A stretch of 64,000 nt of DNA from Opitutales bacterium (GTDB taxonomy: Bacteria; Verrucomicrobiota; Verrucomicrobiia; Opitutales; JABSRG01), in contig JANQKZ010000045.1 of NCBI GenBank assembly GCA_028280845.1, positions 62,001 through 126,000 of the forward strand, given 5' to 3'. This document shows, one piece after another, positions 39,601 through 47,674 of this stretch; positions within the stretch are counted from its first letter, which is position 1, and the number at the start of each line of letters is the position of its first letter. Under the pieces are notes generated by a model that had not been told where the DNA came from, ran no database searches, and saw nothing but the letters and a program-made list of their open reading frames with translations. Made by a program: the position numbers and the translations under genes.

Positions 39601-42481
39601 CGTTACCAGAAAGCCTGTTGGCAGTGGGTATGACCTCTGGGTTTCCAGAGACGGGAGAAATTGGGCAGATGCGAACTTCGAGCATGCATACCCCGAAATT
39701 GCCTTTAACGGAGAGGTATTCCTCATGACGGATGGCACCCATACCTTCCGGTCTCATGACGGGGTCAATTGGGTTGTGACCCATAAATTATATCTCAACG
39801 GCCGCTACGACTTTCTGAAGGCCACTGAAGGATTGTTTTGGATTCATTTCGATTCCAGCAGTTCCCTATATGACGACCACTACTATTTCTCACGAGATGG
39901 CACCAATTGGACTCCCGCGAATGCTAACATGGGCGGAGAATTTAAGGTTATCGAACGCCATGGTAGGTATTTCGCGATAGAAGCAAACCTTGAAAACCCG
40001 AAAGCCTTCAATCTGTGGACATCTCAGAATGGAGAAACTTGGGATTTCGCAATAGAATTTACACCATCTGTTGAAACCACCCATGACAACAAATACCTCC
40101 TGAAAGTCATTCAGGCAGATCATGGATACTACTTTATTTATGGATCTGGAGAAGTGCTGTTTACCTTGAACTTTGTGGATTGGACAAAGGTGGCCAACGC
40201 AGGAAGCACCTTACGGTTATCAGAAATTTACAAATTGGATAAGGGTTGGATAGCGCAGGGCGATGGAATTTTTACCTCTCAAAACCAACCTATCTTCTCG
40301 GATCCGGTGTTTCCAAAACCTGAACACTACACCCTGCAAAACCTGGTTATCAATGAATCTGGGGCCCTTTTCTTTACCGCAGATTATCAACTTTTCTTTC
40401 ATCCTTTTCAATCTGGACGTGTTCCCAAGGTCCCCGAGTTGGTGATTGAGGATTTTGACCAGTTGGCAGCAGGAGATTCAGTCCAATTCTCTATCGACCC
40501 CAACACGCTCGATCCTGATATTCGGGAGATCCGCTATTATGTGAACGGAGAATGGGTTGGTTCAGCCTCCCCAGCCTCCCCGCAGCTTTCCTTTATCTTC
40601 AACCAACTCGGCGACATCTCAGCCTACGCTGAAATTGTCAATCGGGCAAACCAAGTCCAGCGATCCAATGTGGTCTCTTTCGCGGTAGACCGACTACAGT
40701 ACACTACCTTGGATTACCCGACAGACCAGATCGGGCGCTATTGGCATCTCATTGGGGGCTTCGTTTGGGATGGAAACTACTGTATTCTGGCAGAGGATCA
40801 GGTCACCGATGAAGTCCTTGTATTCGAGTGGAGCAAGGACGAGTGGATTAAACGTGGCAGTTATCCTTTAGATGGTTATTCCATTGGCTACGGGAAACCA
40901 ACGGTCGTGGGAAATCGTCTTTATTTTGGTATGTATCAGGACTTCCACCCCAAAACCTGGGAGCCTCGAATAGTCTACACAGAAGACTTCCAGACATGGA
41001 CCCAATTTCCCGTCATAAATGGGAGCGCGTATTTTGGTTTTCAGGATTACTTGTATTTCCAGAGTTCTTCAGATTCCTACGAAATTTCCAGGACACGAGA
41101 TGGAATTAATATTGAAGGGCCTCTTCCCTATCCCGAGCCTAGGCATAAATCTGATGATTACCTGGTGCAATTGGATGTTTATACAAACGAATACCGGGTT
41201 TCCTGGGATGGAGAAAACTGGGGGCCTCCTTTTAAACTATACCAGCCAGGAACCAATGAAGAATTTCACGTAACCACCGACTTCACTTGGGATGGAGAGT
41301 ATCTTTATGCCCTGGATGTGGCTTTGCTGAAGAGTCGCGACGGCAACTCCTGGGAACATGTACTCATTCCTGAGGAAGTAATTTCCTCCTATTCAGATAA
41401 GTTCCTAGCTTCAGGCGATATCCTTTTCTTTGTCAGCACCCACCGGGATGGAATGTATGTCAGCATGGATGGTGGAGAAACCATGGGCCATACGAAGGAT
41501 ATACTCTTTCAACACGAAACAGAGATTTTTGAAACCAAAGAAGGGCCCATCATTCACCAAAGTCTGATTGGATATCCGATCCTATTTAAGACCCGTAACG
41601 TTGGAATACAATCAGCTGAAGTTTCTCATGTCACCAGAGTTGACAACGGAAGATTTCGAATCGATGGCCAATTTAATTTGGTGAACATCGGTATGCAGTC
41701 TTTGAACTCCTTCAATGCAATTCGGACAGAAATTGAACTGGAAATACCCGGAACTGGTGAGAGCGATACGTTTGTCGCCCTAGGTCACCTCACCCTGAGG
41801 GAATCTTTAAAACCTGGGGATTTGAAGAAAGTAGTTTTCTCGGTCCTCACAGAAGAAGCCCACAATCCGGGAGAATATCGATTACGCTTGGTATTGGATC
41901 AGGGGACCCATAACGAAACCTTCACCCCATATTTTGATCTCGGCACGAGTGATCCGGTAGCCCTCCAAATTTTAGGCGAGGGAAGAATAGAAAAAACTCA
42001 ATTGAATCCAGACACATACCAGCTCGAAGCCATCGCTGCAGAGGGATACACTTTCACGGGTTGGATTGGAGATAGAATAGCTCAACAGGCTACCATTTCC
42101 CTGCCCACACAGGACTCCATTAGTGTTACGGCCGTCTTTCGCTCAAACACCCAGGTCAATCAACTGAAAGGTACAGAAACAAATTCAGGTTGGTACCGAA
42201 TACCTTGGCTGGGCTATGTCTATTTTGGGGAAGAAAATTGGATTTACCATGAACACCATGGGTGGGGGTGGACCCGGATCCAATCCGAGCGGGGTCTTTG
42301 GTTTTGGGATCCGGACTTGGGTTGGCTTTTCTTTACTAGAGACGGGTATCCTTGGATTTATTGGGAAGCTTCTGATCAATGGATTTATTTCCACGGATTA
42401 GAAGATACAGAATCTGGCAAGGAGCGGGTGTTCTTTGATCAAGCACGAGAAAAGTGGTTTTCTATTCCGTTTCGTTATTAA
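36617..42481 (+). CDS. Giant subtilisin-like serine protease with Ig, Asp-box and W/Y-rich tail
   Basis: 1954 residues. An N-terminal membrane or signal helix (NLSILIALAGLLGWVLVYQF) is followed by a Pro/Ser-rich linker. The S8 peptidase domain spans about 200-490. Its triad is Asp 237 (AVIDSGLDLQHPE), His 292 (DIDGHGTAMAG) and Ser 454 (SGTSPAAAVVSG), with oxyanion Asn in SAGNSSQNND. The Ser motif differs from the usual GTSMAxP. Two Ig-like domains follow (about 520-690, YQWLKDGQPI and YIWYKDGMQI). A very long region then carries recurrent Asp-box-like S/TxDGxNW units (VSRDGRNWAD, RSHDGVNWVV, FSRDGTNWTP), probably beta-propellers. An InlB-type repeat (AAEGYTFTGWIGD) and an aromatic C-terminal module end the protein. 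GTG 36617 is the start. The gene is AT-richer than its neighbours. Confidence 0.88.
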   Translation: MIGGFKLPLRNLSILIALAGLLGWVLVYQFQDGTPPPSPATPSTPQLGPSKASSEDKDRSPPGQAEADVPAKPWADATLVDESITITTPGNREIKLTWKTSGKYPLIRQEIKETWNTKTDRWETTVTTNRVADHLIAVLPKSGGASLPSTFRKEAVSEKLRIFRIIPTPPRVLEQDDLESLSRLLGADSVIEWDPVYEKHIVNDPQYGLSWHLKWVGAENAWSTQTSASSQKIAVIDSGLDLQHPELVENLWVNESEIPDNGIDDDGNGYIDDIHGYDFVNRDATPQDIDGHGTAMAGIIGGVSNNEMGTVGITWECQLMAIQYLDDFGRGYSTDAIPAIEYAADQGASVINASWGSSLYSEALKAAIEYAGDSGALFVASAGNSSQNNDQISSYPSGYDDPRILSVASLNQDGTRSIFSNFGTKTVDVAAPGNWIYAPTANAEYSARPVSGTSPAAAVVSGIAAMIREAYPDLGPLQTKNRILRYSLYSILLEQQVLSQSSVHLYRSLEGIESKSIEIHSMTKGPIQLFSGEALRLQVTAQGPGPLSYQWLKDGQPIAESTESLLLLESTQLSDSGIYQVEVNTSFSSLLSQPITVHFEDRGPVIERGPGPLVREQGQFLELAFDVTGSEPRTYIWYKDGMQIGITQSPVWKMNSAQPENSGIYIMKVENAFGSTDSFAVSVSVLSAPMANWERVNPALESSHWTDLLWDGEFFCALSPGGRIGMTKNGVDWNYHDLDRTDDCIGIEYHDGLWIVYGDSAQLYFSTDRNNWTKVEDIPELLTEPSHYWPRIESIGVTSNRIVFSAGDLVYEIAREASGLGPVKLVELDGLGRNPSVVAGNETLIVTDGEVHFTNTYGAAWTRRETNIGRITFDGEVFLNGEGFTSVDGVTWSKTQDSVWIYDNPVRWKGRLYLSEGQELKSRDIQRASNTNVIIELYQRQISGFAGNDSIALAVGSFGFVAVGTSHEVESWRTPGEQISTPIRELAAGNECFLAVTRKPVGSGYDLWVSRDGRNWADANFEHAYPEIAFNGEVFLMTDGTHTFRSHDGVNWVVTHKLYLNGRYDFLKATEGLFWIHFDSSSSLYDDHYYFSRDGTNWTPANANMGGEFKVIERHGRYFAIEANLENPKAFNLWTSQNGETWDFAIEFTPSVETTHDNKYLLKVIQADHGYYFIYGSGEVLFTLNFVDWTKVANAGSTLRLSEIYKLDKGWIAQGDGIFTSQNQPIFSDPVFPKPEHYTLQNLVINESGALFFTADYQLFFHPFQSGRVPKVPELVIEDFDQLAAGDSVQFSIDPNTLDPDIREIRYYVNGEWVGSASPASPQLSFIFNQLGDISAYAEIVNRANQVQRSNVVSFAVDRLQYTTLDYPTDQIGRYWHLIGGFVWDGNYCILAEDQVTDEVLVFEWSKDEWIKRGSYPLDGYSIGYGKPTVVGNRLYFGMYQDFHPKTWEPRIVYTEDFQTWTQFPVINGSAYFGFQDYLYFQSSSDSYEISRTRDGINIEGPLPYPEPRHKSDDYLVQLDVYTNEYRVSWDGENWGPPFKLYQPGTNEEFHVTTDFTWDGEYLYALDVALLKSRDGNSWEHVLIPEEVISSYSDKFLASGDILFFVSTHRDGMYVSMDGGETMGHTKDILFQHETEIFETKEGPIIHQSLIGYPILFKTRNVGIQSAEVSHVTRVDNGRFRIDGQFNLVNIGMQSLNSFNAIRTEIELEIPGTGESDTFVALGHLTLRESLKPGDLKKVVFSVLTEEAHNPGEYRLRLVLDQGTHNETFTPYFDLGTSDPVALQILGEGRIEKTQLNPDTYQLEAIAAEGYTFTGWIGDRIAQQATISLPTQDSISVTAVFRSNTQVNQLKGTETNSGWYRIPWLGYVYFGEENWIYHEHHGWGWTRIQSERGLWFWDPDLGWLFFTRDGYPWIYWEASDQWIYFHGLEDTESGKERVFFDQAREKWFSIPFRY

Positions 42482-42625
42482 TTCTAAAGTACCTTAAATC
42501 CCAAATCTGAAATCAAGTATGCAGGGGGTCAAAAACAAGATTCCTGCGAATCAATCTCGTGTCCATTTGGGGTTAAGTTCTGCTCGCCCTCAATACCCCA
42601 TGAAACCCACATTTTTCTCTATTCC

Positions 42626-42718
42626 TTACCACTCTCCTTTGGTTTTGCGTCCGCTCCAAACCTTCAGGTTAGCGAGAGCCACTTGGGTGGCGGTCGGGTC
42701 ACCGTAGAGGTCGCGCGA
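42626..42718 (-). pseudogene. Possible 3' remnant of a decayed coding sequence
   Basis: On the minus strand a frame directly after the DUF1080 gene reads RDLYGDPTATQVALANLKVW then SGRKTKGEW and a stop. The composition looks protein-like, and the end resembles the last strand of lectin-like domains. It has no start of its own, and the adjoining DUF1080 gene already has a normal C-terminus in another frame. It may be the tail of a deleted gene; it may also be chance. Confidence 0.25.
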
Positions 42719-42732
42719 ACGCGAACCCCCCC

Positions 42733-43707
42733 TTACAAACGCGGTCGCAACAAGATATTCCGATAATACACTGTCGTGTGGTCGCCTTGCAAAAACAGCG
42801 GCCCGGGGATTGTATCATCCGAATTGATCCCCCCACCCGTGCACCCTTCAAGAGGCTGGTTATCGATCACAACCGTTCCATTTAACGTCACCGTGATGTG
42901 TCGATCAACCAGGGTGATGTTGTAAGTATTCCATTCCCCCTGCCCTTTTGCCGCGTTTACAGAAGGAGCAATTCGTCCGTAAACAGAGCCCACTCCCCCC
43001 GACCGCACCTTGCCGTCTCCACGGTTCAACACTTGAACCTCGTAAGCTCCTCGCAAATAGATTCCACTGTTTCCGCCTTCGGGCAGCATGTACTCAATGG
43101 AGAGTTCAAAGTCCATCCACTCACCGAGGGTGCGGATGTTTCCGAAATCCCCATATCCGCTGTGGTCCTTTTTACTGGATTGGTTGATCAACATTCCATC
43201 CTCAATCCGCCATCCGTTTTCCTTGGTTGAATCTGTAAGCTTCCACGCCTCGATTCCTTCCGCGATCAGATCGATCGGCTCCCCGAAAGTGACTTTGGAC
43301 AGGTCGGGAGCCGGGGGAAGCGGTGGCATCCGTTTGCCTTCCAACAGCAGCTTCGTCTCGGCATCTACCGTTTCATTCATGACGGACAGCAGCAGCATAT
43401 CGTCCTCTATCAGGACTCCATGAATGGGCTGCCGCACCGTAATCTGCGGGTCACGTCCGTACAGTTTCCATTTGAATTCCCGTTGAAACTTGATTTTGCG
43501 GTCGGTCAGTTCCAACACCTCAACCGGGTGTGCCTTTCCGATACTCCACAAAAGCTGTGCCGCTCCGTCTGGATCCACCTTCAACCAAGCGGGATAGCCA
43601 TCCGGCAACTGAAAGGCCCAACTACCTTCCAGGGCACTCGCGTCCAGCCCGCGAATTCCAATAATTAAAAAAACGGAAGTGAGTAATAAGTGGTGGATAA
43701 ATTTCAT
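42733..43707 (-). CDS. Secreted DUF1080 (3-keto-disaccharide hydrolase-like) protein, two-part
   Basis: 324 residues with a signal peptide (MKFIHHLLLTSVFLIIGIRG). An N-terminal beta domain of about 100 residues (LEGSWAFQLPDGYPAWLKVD) precedes the DUF1080 concanavalin-like domain at about 150-324. That domain carries WRIEDGMLINQSSKKDHSGY, GEWMDFELSIEYMLPEGGNS, GIYLRGAYEVQVLNR and WNTYNITLVDRHITVTLNG. DUF1080 members have been associated with hydrolysis of 3-keto-disaccharides made by Gfo/Idh/MocA-type oxidoreductases, several of which are encoded in this window. It is divergent from a second DUF1080 gene. Confidence 0.87.
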   Translation of the reverse strand: MKFIHHLLLTSVFLIIGIRGLDASALEGSWAFQLPDGYPAWLKVDPDGAAQLLWSIGKAHPVEVLELTDRKIKFQREFKWKLYGRDPQITVRQPIHGVLIEDDMLLLSVMNETVDAETKLLLEGKRMPPLPPAPDLSKVTFGEPIDLIAEGIEAWKLTDSTKENGWRIEDGMLINQSSKKDHSGYGDFGNIRTLGEWMDFELSIEYMLPEGGNSGIYLRGAYEVQVLNRGDGKVRSGGVGSVYGRIAPSVNAAKGQGEWNTYNITLVDRHITVTLNGTVVIDNQPLEGCTGGGINSDDTIPGPLFLQGDHTTVYYRNILLRPRL

Positions 43708-43888
43708 CGAATCGGCAATGGCTCAGAGTCCGGCACATGGTTTATACGAACCATGACTAAACGCCAACAAACAAGCAATGAACGTTAAGGATCCATCTTC
43801 GAATCCATTTGTCTCCATTCGTGGGTTATAGAACATTCATAAATGAGTGGTCTTGATACCCGGCTCAACATTCCACTATTCCTTGATC

Positions 43889-44557
43889 ATGAAAATCACT
43901 TTATTGCCCCCGCTTGTCGCCCTTTTGATCACCGCCACCCTGGCCTCTGCCGCCCAGCCCGAAGGTTGGGTTCCCCTATGGAATGGAAAAGATCTTTCAG
44001 ATTTCCACCACTTTAATGGCACTGCCAAATACTGGATCGAAGATGGCGCCATCGTGGGCCAAACACGAGAAGGAAGCCCCAACTCTTTCCTCTGCACCCG
44101 GAAGCGCTATGGAAATTTTGAACTCAAGTTTGAAGTTTTGGTCAATGACTCGTTAAACTCCGGAGTCCAGATTCGCTCCCAGCTAAAACCGGATCTGGAA
44201 GGCGATTATGGTCGGGTTTATGGCCCTCAGGTGGAAATCGAAAGTGGCCCCGGACAGGCAGGCTTTATCTACGGAGAGGCGACTGGCCGCGGTTGGATCT
44301 CAGAAGAGCCCCGGGATAGATCCTACCAACACGATGTTTTTAAGAATAACACCTGGAATGCGTACCACATCATCGCTAAAGGCCCCAACATCAAGGTCTA
44401 TATCAATGGTGAACTCGTGGAAGACCTCATCGATGAGGCTATTTATGAAACCCACCCGGAGGGCTTCATCGGGCTCCAAGTGCACAGCATCCAGAGGGGT
44501 AAAGGGCCCTACGAAGTACGCTGGCGGAACCTCATGATCAAGCCCTTGGATAGCTAG
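43889..44557 (+). CDS. Secreted DUF1080 (3-keto-disaccharide hydrolase-like) protein
   Basis: 222 residues, the usual single-domain size. The signal peptide is MKITLLPPLVALLITATLAS. The domain has the standard features: WVPLWNGKDLSDFHHFNG, WIEDGAIVGQTREGSPNSFL, NFELKFEVLVNDSLNSGVQI and QVEIESGPGQAGFIYGEATG. It ends with RWRNLMIKPL. This is the common form in glycan-catabolic loci, where it probably acts on 3-keto-glycosides or binds sugars in the periplasm. ATG 43889 starts the signal peptide. A large TPR-protein gene follows 56 bases later. Confidence 0.9.
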   Translation: MKITLLPPLVALLITATLASAAQPEGWVPLWNGKDLSDFHHFNGTAKYWIEDGAIVGQTREGSPNSFLCTRKRYGNFELKFEVLVNDSLNSGVQIRSQLKPDLEGDYGRVYGPQVEIESGPGQAGFIYGEATGRGWISEEPRDRSYQHDVFKNNTWNAYHIIAKGPNIKVYINGELVEDLIDEAIYETHPEGFIGLQVHSIQRGKGPYEVRWRNLMIKPLDS

Positions 44558-44579
44558 GCAGCGTCTTTGATTAAACTTT

Positions 44580-44598
44580 ACCCCCTGGGGTGATTTTT
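44580..44598 (+). terminator. Weak hairpin plus U-run between DUF1080 and TPR genes
   Basis: ACCCC and GGGGT (44580-44591) can pair over a very tight centre and are followed by GATTTTT. The position, 22 bases after a stop, fits a terminator. The stem is short and its loop would need to open to four bases, so efficiency should be low. Confidence 0.3.
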
Positions 44599-44613
44599 CC
44601 ATGGTAGCACCCC

Positions 44614-47610
44614 ATGATTTCTGTCCTTCTACCTCTTCGGTTTAAGGCCTTCGCCCCTGTTGGTCTTCTGAGCATTTCATCGCTTTTGCTTTGGCCCAAT
44701 CAGGAGATCCTCAAGCCCCCTCAACTCGGCCCGATTGAAGAAGCAATCTGGAGTGAATTTATCGAGCAGCCGGCACCCGACTACAGGGGGGCGCAAGAGG
44801 CGTTTTTCGAAAAAGCCGATGCTCTCCCAGGCGACAACCTTCCAGCATCCTTCTACGCGGCCTGGGCAGAAGCCCTCGCCGGCAGCGGTAACCTGAGCGA
44901 GGCGGTTAGCCGTTACGACCAGGCCATTCAGTTGGATAGTGAGACCAAGTGGATGCCGCAACGACAAGCGATGTTCAGGATTTTCAACTACGACCTATCC
45001 AACCAGGCGCTCCAGATTGGCCAGGAAATCCTGATCAACAACCCCGACTTTCACTACCTCCGGGAACACCTCATGTGGGCCCTGCTTACCGACAAAAATA
45101 TGCGCCGGACAGGCCAGGCGGCTGCTATGCAGGCTCTCGAGCTATTTCCTCAACGTTCCCAGTACCACTGGGGATTGGCCTATTTCTACTACCAAACCAA
45201 ACGGTTCGAGGACGCCTTGGAAAGCTATAAAAAAGCAGGCGAACTCAGCCTCAACGATAACGCGGGCCTCTTCATCGAAACTGCTTTAACCGAGATGCAG
45301 TTGGGATTTACGGACCAGGCCATTGTGACGGCAAATCGCGGCCTTGTCCTGGATCCTGAATATCTCAACCGACAAATCGCAAACAGCTTTTACGCGCTCG
45401 AATATAACGGCGACGCCGTCCCAGAAGATTTGCCCGATTACTCCCAATTGGCTCTCATTCTGGATCCCGATAATTTCTATGCCCATTTCGCACAACTCCT
45501 GAGTGCGAGGGAGGAAGGGAACCTGGAGCGCATGGGCCAGCTGGTGGAAAGACTCTGGGAAACCGGCCATCGTGAAAACAAGCGCTTCCTGGAGATTGCC
45601 TTGGAACATTATGGCGAGAAGGAGGACACGCAGACGATCCTGGAACTATGTAACCTCCTCGTCGACCAAGAGCCCGACAATACCACCTACCGCTTTACCC
45701 GTGCCCGGGCAAGCGCCGCTCAAAATCAATTCGAACGAGCAATCGCCGACATGGAAGAGATTGCAAGCTTACATGCCAACTTGCCCATTCCCTTCACTAA
45801 GGAAGCATTAGTTTTCTTTGCCAACCTCTTACTCCAGGTTCAGCGGTATGATGAAGCCGGAGACCGTTTTGAAGAGGCCGCGATTTACACCGGTATCCGG
45901 GAAATCAGTTTGTCCCTGCAGGCTGCCCGGGCCTATGGAGCCGGTCAACAATTCGAGAAAGCCCTCGAGGTCTTTGAGGGCATGGAGTCCAGCGTTCTCT
46001 ACACCCCCCAACCCGAAGCCATCCGCCTGAAAGCGAACCTGCTCTTCCAAAAGGGCAATTTCCCGGCTGCCCTCGCCGAAATGGATAAACTGATCCAGAA
46101 AAATCCCGACGACTTATACCTCCAACTGGCCCAGGCTTACATGGCCTTCGAGGGGTTGGGAAGAGAATCGGCCTCCCCCTATATTGAGGCCCTCGAAACT
46201 AAAAGTCCGGAGCTCTTCAAAGCCACCTACAATGAGGGCATCCGCCTTGCACAGGAAAACCAGTTTGAAAATGCCATCATCTTTATGGCCTACACCATTA
46301 TGCTGGAACCGGAAGCCGCCGAACCCTATTACGAACGAGCACTCCTTCATGCCAAACTGGGAGAATACACCAAGGCATTCAACGACTTCGAGCGGGCCTC
46401 CGCCCTGCAGCCCGACAATCTGGATGTCGCATATGCCCTCGCCCAGACCTACGGCATGAGCAGAGAGTATGCAAAGATGGCATCCACCCTCGACCCCCTC
46501 GTCGAGGCCAACCCGCAGGTTCCAGAACTCTGGATCTCACGCGGGCAGGCCTATATCAATTTGAAAGACTGGGCCCGGACCATTCGAGATTTAGAAAAGG
46601 GTCTCGAGCTTGCCCCCGACAATACCAATGCCATCCGCATGTTGACCGAAGCCTATGTTCAACGCGGTGATATCGAGGGCGCCCTTCCGCACGCCACTCG
46701 CCTCGCTGAACTGGATGCATCCCAGTACCAGGTTCATTTTCAGGCCTATCAGCAATACCTCGAGCAGGGCAAACTGCAGGACGCTCTCGCCATGATAACT
46801 ATTTGCTCGCTCCTTCAGCCCAATAGCCCCGAGGCCTGGAACTTTCGAGCAATGCTCCATGCTGAATTGAAACAGATCGACGCTTACAATGCTGCGATGG
46901 ATGAACTGATTCGTCTGTTTCCTGTGGTCCAGAACTGGATGGCCAAAGGCTTTACCAACCTGAACCAGGAAAACTTCGGTCAGTCTGTGTCCGACTTTTC
47001 CGCAGCTATCGATATAGAACCGGACAACAGCACGGCCTACTCCCTACGCTCCCTGGGCTACTTCTATCTGTTCAACCTGCCGAAAGCCCAGGCCGACAAC
47101 CAGAAAGCCCTGGACCTGAACCCCTCGGAATATTGGGGGCACTTTTATGCAGGCCTCTTCCTTCTGGGCCAAAAGGACTTTGCGGGAGCTGCCCGGGCGT
47201 TCCGCCAACAAATCGACGTGGAGGAAGCCAATGCCAATTTTTACACCTACATTTACGGCGCTTACTGCGCAAAGATCGCGAGCGACCCCCTGCTCGCCTC
47301 CACCTTCATCAACAGGCTTATACCCAGAGTCGAGGGTGAAGGCGACCTGGCCTTTGAAATGAATGACATGAAGTCGGCCATTTTCGAGTTAATCACGGGT
47401 CAGGGGGAACCCTCTGCATTGGTAGATTGCCTGGGTGCTGCCCCGGAGGAAGAGCTGATCGCATGGAAAGTTACTTCCAATTTTGTGCTAGCCCTCTACC
47501 ACTTGGCCGAAGGGAACCAGGATCAGGCCTCCAGATATACTGTGAATATCGCCGCAGACCCGAGAAACGCCTCCTTTTTCGAATATCCGGTAGCCCACTT
47601 GTGGTTCTAA
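44614..47610 (+). CDS. Large TPR-repeat protein
   Basis: 998 residues. A single hydrophobic helix near the N-terminus (FAPVGLLSISSLLLW) suggests a membrane anchor or signal. The rest is an almost unbroken array of tetratricopeptide repeats, e.g. LAGSGNLSEAVSRYDQAIQL, YYQTKRFEDALESYKKAGEL, AKLGEYTKAFNDFERASALQ and NLNQENFGQSVSDFSAAIDI. I estimate 15 or more repeats. Such solenoids scaffold protein complexes, often in outer-membrane assembly or polysaccharide export. No enzymatic domain is visible, and the partner is unknown. Confidence 0.88.
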   Translation: MISVLLPLRFKAFAPVGLLSISSLLLWPNQEILKPPQLGPIEEAIWSEFIEQPAPDYRGAQEAFFEKADALPGDNLPASFYAAWAEALAGSGNLSEAVSRYDQAIQLDSETKWMPQRQAMFRIFNYDLSNQALQIGQEILINNPDFHYLREHLMWALLTDKNMRRTGQAAAMQALELFPQRSQYHWGLAYFYYQTKRFEDALESYKKAGELSLNDNAGLFIETALTEMQLGFTDQAIVTANRGLVLDPEYLNRQIANSFYALEYNGDAVPEDLPDYSQLALILDPDNFYAHFAQLLSAREEGNLERMGQLVERLWETGHRENKRFLEIALEHYGEKEDTQTILELCNLLVDQEPDNTTYRFTRARASAAQNQFERAIADMEEIASLHANLPIPFTKEALVFFANLLLQVQRYDEAGDRFEEAAIYTGIREISLSLQAARAYGAGQQFEKALEVFEGMESSVLYTPQPEAIRLKANLLFQKGNFPAALAEMDKLIQKNPDDLYLQLAQAYMAFEGLGRESASPYIEALETKSPELFKATYNEGIRLAQENQFENAIIFMAYTIMLEPEAAEPYYERALLHAKLGEYTKAFNDFERASALQPDNLDVAYALAQTYGMSREYAKMASTLDPLVEANPQVPELWISRGQAYINLKDWARTIRDLEKGLELAPDNTNAIRMLTEAYVQRGDIEGALPHATRLAELDASQYQVHFQAYQQYLEQGKLQDALAMITICSLLQPNSPEAWNFRAMLHAELKQIDAYNAAMDELIRLFPVVQNWMAKGFTNLNQENFGQSVSDFSAAIDIEPDNSTAYSLRSLGYFYLFNLPKAQADNQKALDLNPSEYWGHFYAGLFLLGQKDFAGAARAFRQQIDVEEANANFYTYIYGAYCAKIASDPLLASTFINRLIPRVEGEGDLAFEMNDMKSAIFELITGQGEPSALVDCLGAAPEEELIAWKVTSNFVLALYHLAEGNQDQASRYTVNIAADPRNASFFEYPVAHLWF

Positions 47611-47674
47611 AGCCTCAACGTTTTCAGGAAGGAGGGTTTTACTCCCTAAAGGATCCCTCTAAAAACCCAAGCTT

